From Micropruina sp. (GTDB lineage Bacteria > Actinomycetota > Actinomycetes > Propionibacteriales > Propionibacteriaceae): a stretch of DNA of 64,000 nt. This document shows positions 33,577 to 42,249 of this stretch, piece by piece. The notes beneath the pieces were generated by a model. The model saw nothing but the letters and a program-made list of their open reading frames with translations, was not told the DNA's origin and did no database searches. The DNA is taken from assembly GCA_016711205.1 (NCBI GenBank), contig JADJTM010000003.1, forward strand, positions 496,001 to 560,000, given 5' to 3'. Position numbers and translations under genes: made by a program. Each line of letters begins with the position of its first letter. Position 1 is the first letter of the stretch.

Positions 33577-34440
33577 ATGCGCGGCATCATTCTGGCGGGC
33601 GGCTCGGGCACCCGGCTTCATCCGATCACCCTGGGCAGCAGCAAGCAGCTGGTGCCGGTCTACGACAAGCCGATGATCTACTACCCGCTGTCGACGCTGA
33701 TCTTCGCCGGCATCTCCGAGGTGCTGGTGATCAACACCCCGCACGAGCAGTCGGCCTTCCAGCGGCTACTCGGCGACGGCTCGCAGTTCGGCATCTCGAT
33801 CAGCTACGCGGTGCAGCCCGAACCGAAAGGTCTGGCTCAGGCCTTCACCATCGGCGCCGACTTCCTGGACGGCGAAGCGTGCTGCCTGGTGCTGGGCGAC
33901 AACATCTTCTACGGGCAGGGCCTGGGTACCCAACTACAGCGGTTCACCGATATCGACGGCGCGGTGATCTTCGGCTACTGGGTCGCCAATCCGACCGCGT
34001 ACGGCGTGGTCGAACTGGACGCCAGCGGCCTGGCGGTGTCGATCGAAGAGAAGCCCGAACACCCCAAATCGCACTATGCGGTACCCGGGCTGTACTTCTA
34101 CGACAGCGACGTGGTCGCGATAGCCCGCGACCTCGCCCCCTCGGCCCGAGGGGAGTACGAGATCACCGACGTCAACCGGGTGTACCTGGAGGACCGCCGA
34201 CTGCAGGTCTCGATCCTGCCCCGCGGCACAGCCTGGCTGGACACCGGAACGTTCGACTCGCTGAACGATGCCAGCAACTTCGTCCGCACGATCCAGGCCC
34301 GGCAAGGCCTCCAGGTCGGCTGCCCGGAGGAGGCAGGATGGCGGCAGGGCTTCCTATCCGATGAGGCGCTGGCTGCGCGGGCCGCAGCCCTGTCGAAGTC
34401 GGGCTACGGTCACTATTTGGGCTCGCTTCTCGATCGGTAG
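33577..34440 (+). CDS. rmlA: Glucose-1-phosphate thymidylyltransferase
   Basis: A 287-residue nucleotidyltransferase making dTDP-glucose, the entry to dTDP-L-rhamnose. Seen: the signature MRGIILAGGSGTRLHPITLG, SKQLVPVYDKPMIYYPLSTL, the LVLGDNIFYGQGL metal-binding aspartate, VANPTAYGVVELD, IEEKPEHPKSHYAVPGLYFY and the RGTAWLDTGTFDSLNDASNF segment. The ATG at 33577 is exactly at the conserved N-terminus. The length is typical of the short RmlA class. It is convergent with the next glycosyltransferase gene and divergent from rmlB. Confidence 0.95.
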   Translation: MRGIILAGGSGTRLHPITLGSSKQLVPVYDKPMIYYPLSTLIFAGISEVLVINTPHEQSAFQRLLGDGSQFGISISYAVQPEPKGLAQAFTIGADFLDGEACCLVLGDNIFYGQGLGTQLQRFTDIDGAVIFGYWVANPTAYGVVELDASGLAVSIEEKPEHPKSHYAVPGLYFYDSDVVAIARDLAPSARGEYEITDVNRVYLEDRRLQVSILPRGTAWLDTGTFDSLNDASNFVRTIQARQGLQVGCPEEAGWRQGFLSDEALAARAAALSKSGYGHYLGSLLDR

Positions 34441-34463
34441 AGTCGCTCGGCGAGGTGCTGTGC

Positions 34464-35609
34464 CTAACCTCGCCTGGAGAATTCGAGCATTTGTTGATGT
34501 CGGCCGGCCCACGAGTTCTTTTCGACGAAAGAGACTCGATCGTCCTCACTCCAGCGTCCGAGTTCGAGCGCGCTGGGTACGAGATCGGGGAACTCGGCCA
34601 CCGTCTCGCGCAGCAGGATGCGATCGCTGATGGCCCGGACGGGCGGGAGGTCGGTGGCCAGCACGGGGCAGCCTGCCGCGAGATACTCGTAGACCTTGAG
34701 GGGGCTCATTGCCTCGGTCAACGGGGTACGTCGGTGCGCCAGAAGGCAAATGTCGGCATTTCGGAGTGTCGCTACGATCTCCGCCCGATCCACATGTGGG
34801 TGGGTATGGACATTGGGCAGACTCCGGATGGGCGCGGTATAGTCCCCGTCCGGCGCCGGCCCGACCAGAACGATGTGCAGGTCTGGAACCGCGGCCGTGA
34901 GGACAGCGATGCCTTCGATGTCCAGGCGTTCATCGAGCGTCCCGACGTACAACGCTCGTGGATGCGGAATACTGGCCAGCCAATCCGGTTCTGCAGGCTG
35001 CGGGCCCAGCCACTCAGCAGTCTCAACGCCATTCGGAAGCACCAGGCTCGGCCCCTTGGGCGAAATGCGATCCACGATCTGCTGAGACACCGCGACGACG
35101 GTGCGTTCACGATTCGCGATGCGCGCGTAGGCCTCGGAAAGCGCTGGCCAAAGAGGTCGGTGCGCCGGCGTGCTCAGCCAATCGTCCCGGCCGAAGTAGG
35201 TGACATCCGAGGCCCATTTGAAATCGCCGAAGCCGGCCACGAAGGGATGAGTCGTTATCACATGAGGATGTTCCAGCCCGCGCCGGGACGCCGCGCGCTG
35301 TAGTGATTTCTCATAGTGCCCGAAGTCGCGTTCGACGTCGTCAATTCCTCGCGGATCGCTGCGGCGCAGCCGAATAGCCCGATGGTGAGTCGCCTTGGCT
35401 GTTTTCGGGAATCTGTAGCCGCGATCCAAAATTGGAGACATCAGGACCCGTGGCAACCAGCGCGGCGGATCCGCAACAACGAGCCTACGCACGGATGAAT
35501 GGTTAAGTAGGGTCGTCATGATGCGATCTGGTGGCCGCATCATCCCGCGGACCGCGGCATCCGCGTAGGTCTCGAAAGAGAAGGTGAAAAGATAGTCTTC
35601 TGGGGTCAT
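34464..35609 (-). CDS. GT4-like glycosyltransferase
   Basis: A 381-residue GT-B glycosyltransferase. The C-terminal half has family features: ALYVGTLDERLDIEGIAVLT, LHIVLVGPAPDGDY, LPNVHTHPHVDRAEIVATLR, ICLLAHRRTPLTEAMSPLKV, and the EYLAAGCPVLATDLPPVRAI donor-binding stretch, where the expected acidic residue follows PLK (KVYEYLA). The N-terminal half is more divergent (DVTYFGRDDWLSTP, IANRERTVVAVSQQIVDRIS). No membrane helix or signal is present, so it acts at the cytoplasmic face. It probably adds one sugar of the repeat unit; donor unknown. Confidence 0.85.
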   Translation of the reverse strand: MTPEDYLFTFSFETYADAAVRGMMRPPDRIMTTLLNHSSVRRLVVADPPRWLPRVLMSPILDRGYRFPKTAKATHHRAIRLRRSDPRGIDDVERDFGHYEKSLQRAASRRGLEHPHVITTHPFVAGFGDFKWASDVTYFGRDDWLSTPAHRPLWPALSEAYARIANRERTVVAVSQQIVDRISPKGPSLVLPNGVETAEWLGPQPAEPDWLASIPHPRALYVGTLDERLDIEGIAVLTAAVPDLHIVLVGPAPDGDYTAPIRSLPNVHTHPHVDRAEIVATLRNADICLLAHRRTPLTEAMSPLKVYEYLAAGCPVLATDLPPVRAISDRILLRETVAEFPDLVPSALELGRWSEDDRVSFVEKNSWAGRHQQMLEFSRRG

Positions 35610-35645
35610 TTACCTTACCTTGCCGGGTCTGTCGGCCCAGCTGGC

Positions 35646-35684
35646 TCTCCTGTGGAGCGCCAGGTGATGGGACTCCACAGGAGA
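35646..35684 (-). terminator. Hairpin after the subtilisin-like gene
   Basis: TCTCCTGTGGAG (35646-35657) pairs perfectly with CTCCACAGGAGA (35673-35684), a 12-bp stem with a 15-base loop, three bases beyond the stop codon of the minus-strand protease gene. No T-tract follows. Position argues for a terminator. Confidence 0.5.
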
Positions 35685-35687
35685 ATA

Positions 35688-37434
35688 TCAGTTGGCCAAA
35701 CGGACCGACACGCTGGCGCTGCGACCCTCGTTGCCTGCCGCATCCCGGGCGCGCACCGAGATCGCGTACTGACCGTTCGCATATGTAGCCGTGTTAACAC
35801 TCGCTGTCCAGGTGTTGCCAGAGCCCTGGGTGAGAGTCGCGATCTGCGAACTGCCGGCGTACAACCTGACCCAGGTCACCCCCACATTGTCGGACACCTG
35901 CGCCACGACCGTCATAGTCCCGGTAATGGTGCTCCCCGCCACGGGCGACTCAAGCACGACGACGGGGGCTTGGGTATCCGGTGTCGCCGTTGGCGTCGGG
36001 GTGGGCGTTGGCGTCGGGGTGGGCGTTGGCGTCGGCGTCGGGGTGGGCGTCGGCGTCGGCAAGGTGTCGGCGTCGGGGTGGGCGTCGGCGTAGGTGTCGG
36101 CGTCGGGGTGGGTGTCGGCGTCGTGCCGGCCGGCAGGGTCGACGCAAGATAGCCGTAGTAGCGACCGGAAACGGGATGCTGCGGGTCGCCGATGAACGTC
36201 CGGCCGGCCGCGGCGGCAGACTGCCCTTGCGCCTGGATCGTGCCGATGATCTGAGGCACGGACTGTCCCGGGCAGGGCCCGTAGGCGAAGCAATCCAAGA
36301 CGACGCCGGACACCATGGCCGCGGCCATGCTCGTCCCAGAGGCGATGTAGTCGTAGCGGTTGAGCATCTTGGTCGAGTACGGGCAGACCCCGGGTGCCGC
36401 GACGACGTGCGATTGATCGGCTGCCGACACCGCGAAGTTGCTGGTCGAGGCATACCGGTCATCTGGTGTGTTCCGGGCAGAACTGTCGTTGCACGGTGCG
36501 GTGCCCAAGCCCCAGGCACCCCGTCATAGTCTGCCATGTTGGTGGCGGTCAGAACCTCGTCGTATGCGCCCGGAACATAGCTCGACAGGTCGCGGGCGTT
36601 ATTCCCGGCGGAGGCAACCACAACGATGCCTGCGCTGGTCAGATTGCAGACTGCCTGATGGAGGACGTCCCCGTTCGTGTAGCCGCAGTTCTGGTCATCC
36701 TGCCCGGCCATTCCAAGGCTCAGGTTCACGACCTTGATGTTGTTTGCGGCAGCGTTGGCTGCCACCCAGTTCAGGCCACACATGATGGTCGACGTGTCGC
36801 CGTTCAGATTCTCGTCGAGCACTCGAACCGAGTGGATCGGCACGCCCGGTGCGATTCCGGTCAAGCCAATAGTATTATCATAAGCGCCGAGTGCGCCCAT
36901 CACCACGGTGCCATGGCCATCGCGATCGCGCGCATCTCCCGTGCCCGTGCAATCGTAGGTGCTAGCCAGATTGAAATCGACATGTCCGGTGCCACCGGAG
37001 TCGATGACGGCCACGGACGGCCCCGTCCAGTTGGTCACGCCGTCGCCGGAGGAGACCGGCGCTTGATCTGCGGCCAGGGTCAATACCTGCTTGGGAGTCA
37101 CCTGCGCGTTGGCTACCACTGATCGAACCGGAGTCACTCCGCGGACGTTGCGGTTCGCTTTCAACTGAGCGACCTGACTTGCCGAAAGTCTGGCGGTGAA
37201 CCCACGCACGACGCTGGCGTACCGCTCCTCCGGCTCGATCGCCAAGGCCTTCAGTGCAGAGTTCATGCTCTCGGCGGAGCTGAAAGCGACCGTGTATGAC
37301 CCAGCCGGCGAAGTCTCGGCGGCGCTGCTCGACGAGTGCGCGCCGGGAAATGCTGTTAAGGATACGAAGATCAAGAAGATGAGACAACCGCGAATATTTA
37401 ATCGCGAACGCATGGCCGGCTGTGACTTTGACAT
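35688..37434 (-). pseudogene. Secreted S8 (subtilisin-like) protease gene with two frameshifts
   Basis: Layout: hydrophobic signal region (CLIFLIFVSLTAFPGAHS), I9-type inhibitor propeptide (SYTVAFSSAESMNSALKALA to about residue 104), S8 domain with Asp (VAVIDSGGTG, D145), His (DRDGHGTVVMG, H174) and Ser in the YIASGTSMAAAMVSG motif, then a long Pro-Thr linker (about 35980-36125) and an Ig-like C-terminal domain (APVVVLESPVAGSTITGTMT, YAISVRARDAAGNEGRSAS). The frame changes at about 36504-36506 (one base short in a G run; TGGGCACC where TGG GGC ACC is expected) and again near 36063 within the linker. Restoring one base at each gives 583 codons, an exact fit. As written, the protein loses its catalytic serine. 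ATG at 37434, with a run of Gs as ribosome site. Confidence 0.82.
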
Positions 37435-37472
37435 CGATATACCCCCCGAAAATGATGTCAATATTGCTTCCC

Positions 37473-38021
37473 CTAGAGGGCTACATCTTCGAGATGCGGC
37501 GGTCTGTGCCCGATCACGCGTGCCGGCACCCCTGCGGCGATGCAATAATCAGGTAGATCCCTCGTCACGACAGCCCCAGCCCCCACCACGGCGCCGTCTC
37601 CGATGGTAACCCCGCGCAACACTATCACGTTTGCGCCGAGCCACACATCGGATCCCACGATGATGTCCCCCTCATCCTTCTCCTGGTCCATGATCGGTAC
37701 GCCGTTGCGCTGAATGCCGTAGTTAGAGGCGGTTAGAGTGACATGCGGAGCCAGCAGAGCCTTGGCGCCGAGGACGATCCGCCCGGTGCTGTTGCCCGCC
37801 CAGATGATCGAGTGCTCGCCGATGTGGCTCCCCTCGCCGATGCTGATGCGCTCCGCGTTGCGGAACGAGACGTTGGGGGCGAAGCTGACCCCCGGCCCTA
37901 GCTGCAGCTTTCTCACCTGATCTGCGTGCGCATAGTTGGAGAAGTGAGCGAGTTTGAGCGCCTGAAAGTACACTCTGGGATCCGCTATAGATCTCAAGAA
38001 CCCGATCAGCCGGCTATTCAC
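37473..38021 (-). CDS. Left-handed beta-helix (hexapeptide) acyltransferase
   Basis: A 182-residue acetyltransferase of the WcaF/maltose O-acetyltransferase type. Imperfect hexapeptide turns are visible throughout: ISIGEGSHIGEHSIIWAGNS, IVLGAKALLAPHVTLTASNY, IIVGSDVWLGANVIVLRGVT, IGDGAVVGAGAVVTRDLPDY, ending in the usual IAAGVPARVIGHRP. The N-terminus carries a short helix (IADPRVYFQALKLAHFSNYA). It probably acetylates a sugar of the repeat unit with acetyl-CoA. The gene precedes the protease gene on the same strand by 38 bases and is separated from the WS/DGAT-like gene by 24 bases, so it sits in one transcript with them. Confidence 0.88.
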   Translation of the reverse strand: MNSRLIGFLRSIADPRVYFQALKLAHFSNYAHADQVRKLQLGPGVSFAPNVSFRNAERISIGEGSHIGEHSIIWAGNSTGRIVLGAKALLAPHVTLTASNYGIQRNGVPIMDQEKDEGDIIVGSDVWLGANVIVLRGVTIGDGAVVGAGAVVTRDLPDYCIAAGVPARVIGHRPPHLEDVAL

Positions 38022-38045
38022 AATGCACTCTCCTTGACTCTTCCG

Positions 38046-39341
38046 CTACGGACCTTCGAGACCGGGCTCAGCAGTGACTATCTTTTGCAGATGGGTTTGC
38101 AGGGCTACAATATCCGCGGCCGTCCGCGACCGCATCGCGATCATCACTTCGCCGTCATAGGTCGTGGCGAGACATCCGAGCTGATCGCCCGCATCCACTG
38201 TCGGCCAGCCGATCAGCGATAGGACGCGGGCGGGGCCGAAGTACCGTGTCTCCTGCTGCCACGGAACGATCGTGGCATATCCGGATGCGCGCACGTCGTC
38301 AGGCGATTCCGGTGGGAGCTTTCCCAGGATAGCCAGCCGCAGCGTACGGGCGGATAGTGGAATAAAGTCCTTCATACTCGAACCGCGGGGCGCACTTACG
38401 CGGGCCATCGACACGTGATTCCGGGCATCAGGCGGACGCCGCCGCGAGTACGGCACCAGGATGGCCACGTCGGTTCGATTGGGGTTGAACTCACTCGCGG
38501 CCGCCAGTGTCGCGGCCACGATCAGGTCGTTGACGCTGCCTGCGAGGGTGGCTGCGTTCGCCTTCAGAGTGCCGAACTCTCCCGACACGTACGCCACCGT
38601 TGCGGCCGAGCTGCCTGCGGTCAAGGTCGGTGCCTGCCCGCCGCGTCCGAGTCGGCGACGCAACCGCCCCGCCCAGCGGCGGATCCTCCTTTGGAAAGGT
38701 TTACGCCAGTACTCTCGCCACGCTGCCGATGCCGAGGATTGCTCCTGCCACCAGCTGGAGAAGGCATGGAGCAGCAGATCCGGGCCGTTTCGCGGTGGCC
38801 GGCCGAGGCCGGCTTCGACCGTCGCCTCTCGCAGCGGCGGTCCGGCGTCCGGGCTAGGGTCGGTCAGTGCGGTCAGCAGCCGCGCGAGCAGGATGCCGTC
38901 GCCCATCACGTGATGGATGCGCACGACGAGCGCAATGCGTTCCGGGCCGAGGTCCAGAACCGTGATGTCCCAGGGCGGCTCCGTCAGATCCAGCGGTGGC
39001 AGCCCGAGGCCGCTGAGCGCATATGCCTCATCCGCATCGTCATCTCTGGCCAGAAAGCGGACGTGAGTGGACGCGCGAAGCTGCGTCACGGGAACCCAGG
39101 CGGGGGTCGTTATCCCCAGGGGTGACGGCATCAGGCGCTGGCGCATCGGGGGGAACCGCCAGCTCAGCCGCTCGATCCGGCCCGAGATCGCCTCCTCGTC
39201 AAGCGATCCGTCGGTCCGCCGCAGGCCGCGTCCGTCCAGCAGGAAGGTGGCGTGGTTCACCATTGTCGCGAGCGCCTCGGCGCTCGAGATGAACTTCTCG
39301 TCCAGGGTGCCCATGAGGCGGGCCGAGACGGTCCCGCTCAT
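38046..39341 (-). CDS. WS/DGAT-like (HHxxxDG) acyltransferase
   Basis: A 431-residue protein with the active-site HHVMGDG (H143, H144, D148) of CoA- or carrier-protein-dependent acyltransferases (wax ester synthase/DGAT, PapA, condensation domains). Flanking elements match WS/DGAT best: an early MVNHATFLLDGRG segment, RFPPMRQRLMPSPLGITTPA, LPPLDLTEPPWDITVLD before the motif, and SVNDLIVAATLAAA plus NHVSMARVSAPRG in the second half. The ATG at 39341 overlaps the stop of the upstream glycosyltransferase by four bases, so it is translated with it. Its location suggests it acylates a glycan or glycolipid intermediate; the acyl donor could be a thioester on the acyl carrier protein at 56632. Substrates are inferred. 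Confidence 0.8.
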   Translation of the reverse strand: MSGTVSARLMGTLDEKFISSAEALATMVNHATFLLDGRGLRRTDGSLDEEAISGRIERLSWRFPPMRQRLMPSPLGITTPAWVPVTQLRASTHVRFLARDDDADEAYALSGLGLPPLDLTEPPWDITVLDLGPERIALVVRIHHVMGDGILLARLLTALTDPSPDAGPPLREATVEAGLGRPPRNGPDLLLHAFSSWWQEQSSASAAWREYWRKPFQRRIRRWAGRLRRRLGRGGQAPTLTAGSSAATVAYVSGEFGTLKANAATLAGSVNDLIVAATLAAASEFNPNRTDVAILVPYSRRRPPDARNHVSMARVSAPRGSSMKDFIPLSARTLRLAILGKLPPESPDDVRASGYATIVPWQQETRYFGPARVLSLIGWPTVDAGDQLGCLATTYDGEVMIAMRSRTAADIVALQTHLQKIVTAEPGLEGP

Positions 39342-41440
39342 GCGAGATCGTCCGCCCGCGCGAGCACGACAGGTTTGGGCGGCCTGGCATCCAGGAAGAT
39401 CGGGCCGACGAGGCGCATCCGGGCGGCGGAGGCCCACCCGGAGAGAATTCCTCGTAGCAGCGCTCGACGACCTCGCCGCTTGTCAAGCGTCCCGGGCCGT
39501 ACCACCTGACGAACTGCCCGGCGAAGGACAATGGAGGCAATCTGCCGGCCAGTGTTGGGAGCCAGCCGCACCCACTTGTTTGCGAGCGCGCCGAGGCCAA
39601 GTCCATATCCCAGGAGAAGCTTCGCGTAGTCCTCGCCTTCGCGGGTATTGATATGTACGACGGAGCAGGACGGATCGTGAACGATGTGGCCGCCGGCCGC
39701 CAGATGCCGGCAGAACATATCCAGATCCTCGGCGCCTGCGAGTCTCCGGCCGGCTCCGAGGGTCGGATCGAAGCCGCCCAGCCGGATCGTGCGCTCACGG
39801 CGGAACGCCATGATGGCGCCGTGGCCGGCGTCCAGACCCTCCGCGGTCCGGGTGTAAACGCTCGTCGAGGTTTCGACACTCTCGTGCCCATGATGACGCA
39901 TGTATCCGGTGACGACGTCGACCTCTGGCCGCGCGAAGTGCCGGAGTAGGACCTCGGACCATCCCGGGGTCGCGCAGCAATCATCGTCGGTGTAGACAAT
40001 GATTGGCCGATCCGAGGTATGCAGGGCGAGGTTACGGGCAATAGAGAGACCCGGAATATCGCTACGCACGTACCGCGCGCCTGCAGCCAACGCCACCGCC
40101 TCGGGTTCGGGCGTGGTCGAACCGGAGTCGACGACAATTACTTCCATGAGCGGTTCGCAGTTCTCGCGAATGGACTGCAGGGCCACCCGGAGGCTTTCGG
40201 GACGGTCGCGCGTACAGATCGCAACAGAGATGCTGTCCGGGGTCAGTGGTTGCGACTCGGCGGGACTAGCCAATACTTTCCGGTACGCCGCCACGAGCGC
40301 ATCGCTGGCCGCGCGCCAGCTAAGATCCGCGCGCGCGATTCCCGCCTCACGAAGCCTGGCGAGTTCAGCGGGATCAGTCGCGAGGCGGTGAATCTGGGAA
40401 GCCAGGGCATTCACGTCGCCGGGCTCGTGGAGAAGGCCGTGAACGTCGTTCTCCAGGAGGGCTCCGGCCGCTGTTGAAACAAGTGGAACGCATCCCATGG
40501 CTTGCGCCTCGTAGGTGACCAGCGCGCTGCCTTCCTCCACCGTGGGCAGGAGTAGGACGTCGCCATCCTCCAGAGCCGACAGAGGATCGTCGGTGAATCC
40601 GCGCAGTTCGACCCCGGGCTGCTCCAGATCCTCCGACAGGGCAGCGCGATACTCCGGGTCGAAAGTACCGTAGATTAGAAAGCGCCCGTCGATATCGGAC
40701 ATTGCAGAGCGCCAGGCCCGCAGGGCATAATGCAAGCCTTTGCGAGGTTCGCAGCGTCCCAGGAACACGGCAGTGAAAGGACGGTCCGACGCGCTTCGCC
40801 GGGGCGTTCGCTGGATGGTGGAGCCGTAACGGTGGCGGAGCAGGCGATCCGCCGGAATACCCCGAGCAAGGAAGGACTCTGCGACCGGCGCCGATGGAAC
40901 GAGCAGTCCCGTGGCCCGGTCCCACTCCTTCCTTTCGATGGCTAGCCGGCGTTCGTCGCGTGTGTGCGACCCGCCCGGCGACGGCGTCAGGCCGAGCGCC
41001 GCGTACTCTCGTCCGACCACCTCGTAGGCCTGCTCCGTGTGGGTGTTCGGGCACTCACGGACCACGGGTACGCCCGCGACCTCCGCGGCGGTCATGGTAC
41101 GCAGCCCGGATCCGGGCCAGACGTGAATGACATCGGGGGAGAGCCGTCCAACGTGATGGGACGTCTGCCAATCGTGCCAGGAGTAGGACCGCAGGTGTCC
41201 CAGGAGGCGGTGCGGAACACGGCGACCCGCGAGTGTCAGGGTCGTCCTCAGCGATGCCAGTCCGGCTACCGGCTTCGCCACGCTGGTGGTGATCAGATGA
41301 ACGTCATGACCGGACTCGACGAGTTCGTTCACCTGATTCCATGCGGTCCAGCCGACGCCGGGGGACCCGAAGATCCCGGGAAAGCTGTAGAGGATGGACA
41401 ACCGCGGAGTTCCGGACGACTGAGGATGCTCCCTACTCAT
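39338..41440 (-). CDS. Two-domain GT4-GT2 glycosyltransferase
   Basis: A 700-residue fusion. Residues 1 to about 390 form a GT-B GT4 enzyme (LYSFPGIFGSPGVGWTAWNQ, HVWPGSGLRTMTAAEVAGVP, FLGRCEPRKGLHYALRAWR, the EX7E-like stretch LLPTVEEGSALVTYEAQAMG). Residues about 400 to 700 form a GT-A GT2 enzyme (SVAICTRDRPESLRVALQSI, VIVVDSGSTTPEPEAV, nucleotide/metal motif VYTDDDCCATPGW, and AGAEDLDMFCRHLAAGG with the acceptor-base ED). Fusions like this add two successive sugars. The ATG at 41440 overlaps the upstream acetyltransferase stop by eight bases, and the stop overlaps the WS/DGAT-like start by four. Confidence 0.88.
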   Translation of the reverse strand: MSREHPQSSGTPRLSILYSFPGIFGSPGVGWTAWNQVNELVESGHDVHLITTSVAKPVAGLASLRTTLTLAGRRVPHRLLGHLRSYSWHDWQTSHHVGRLSPDVIHVWPGSGLRTMTAAEVAGVPVVRECPNTHTEQAYEVVGREYAALGLTPSPGGSHTRDERRLAIERKEWDRATGLLVPSAPVAESFLARGIPADRLLRHRYGSTIQRTPRRSASDRPFTAVFLGRCEPRKGLHYALRAWRSAMSDIDGRFLIYGTFDPEYRAALSEDLEQPGVELRGFTDDPLSALEDGDVLLLPTVEEGSALVTYEAQAMGCVPLVSTAAGALLENDVHGLLHEPGDVNALASQIHRLATDPAELARLREAGIARADLSWRAASDALVAAYRKVLASPAESQPLTPDSISVAICTRDRPESLRVALQSIRENCEPLMEVIVVDSGSTTPEPEAVALAAGARYVRSDIPGLSIARNLALHTSDRPIIVYTDDDCCATPGWSEVLLRHFARPEVDVVTGYMRHHGHESVETSTSVYTRTAEGLDAGHGAIMAFRRERTIRLGGFDPTLGAGRRLAGAEDLDMFCRHLAAGGHIVHDPSCSVVHINTREGEDYAKLLLGYGLGLGALANKWVRLAPNTGRQIASIVLRRAVRQVVRPGTLDKRRGRRALLRGILSGWASAARMRLVGPIFLDARPPKPVVLARADDLA

Positions 41441-42092
41441 GGTGCGACGGATCCCGTACGAATTCGTCCACCCGCAGCCGGATGGCGGAGAGATCCGCAT
41501 CCCACCATCGCTCCTCGAGCAATCGTGAAATGGTGTCCTGATCAAAACGATAACGCACAATCCGACCGGGGTTACCGACGACGACAGCGTAGGGTGGAAC
41601 GTCCTTGTTGACCACCGCACCGGCCGCGATGACTGCGCCGTCTCCGACCGAATCGACGCTGGGCATGATAATTGAGTTGTGGCCCAGCCACACGTCATTC
41701 CCGATGGTCAGAGGACTGTGCGGCCAAGCGTCGTCCACGAGGCCCAGCTTGGGATTGAAAAAATACCCATGCATCGACTTGTAGTGCATCGGGTGGTTGT
41801 CGGTCGCTGCAAAGGCGGTCACGGCGATCGAAGTGAAGCGGCCGATAGTGGTCTCTCGGCCGAATTGATAGGGCCGGAAGCAGCCGCCGTGGGTATAGAG
41901 GCCGATGTCGACGCCGTGATGCCTGCTGAATATCTGCCGCAGCGAAAGCGACAGGAATTCTCCCCCCTCGGTTTCAAGAATGAACTTGACGATAAGTCTC
42001 CGAACGGACGCCCGGCTGCTGCCGTATAAATCAACCAGATACTTGTTTACCGATGGTGGCTTCAACGCGGTGGTCCTGCGGTTCGACACCAC
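41433..42092 (-). CDS. CatB-like hexapeptide O-acetyltransferase
   Basis: A 219-residue left-handed beta-helix acetyltransferase of the xenobiotic/CatB class. Seen: VDIGLYTHGGCFRPYQFGRE, TTIGRFTSIAVTAFAATDNH (with the catalytic-type His), a loop containing YFFNPKLGLVDDAWPHSPL, IGNDVWLGHNSIIMPSVDSV, GDGAVIAAGAVVNKDVPPYA and VVGNPGRIVRYRF, the classical ending. The first possible start in frame is a GTG at 42092. It is the promoter-proximal gene of the 37473-42092 group. It probably modifies a sugar hydroxyl of the polysaccharide. Confidence 0.85.
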   Translation of the reverse strand: MVSNRRTTALKPPSVNKYLVDLYGSSRASVRRLIVKFILETEGGEFLSLSLRQIFSRHHGVDIGLYTHGGCFRPYQFGRETTIGRFTSIAVTAFAATDNHPMHYKSMHGYFFNPKLGLVDDAWPHSPLTIGNDVWLGHNSIIMPSVDSVGDGAVIAAGAVVNKDVPPYAVVVGNPGRIVRYRFDQDTISRLLEERWWDADLSAIRLRVDEFVRDPSHHE

Positions 42093-42249
42093 TGTTCCCC
42101 GTTCTGTCTCTGACGCGTCGGCGCAACGGCGGACGCTAGTCGGGATTCTAGACCTAGGGCAGGAGACTTCACCACCGGCTGCTCATCCGGCGTGACGAGT
42201 TGCGCGGAGGGCTTCGGAGCCGAGGACTCGGTCGTTCCAGTGGTGTGGT

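Noticed and set aside
32688..34364. 558-codon plus-strand frame spanning rmlB antisense and rmlA out of frame
   Set aside because: The two halves overlap conserved genes in other frames; it is not a fusion protein.
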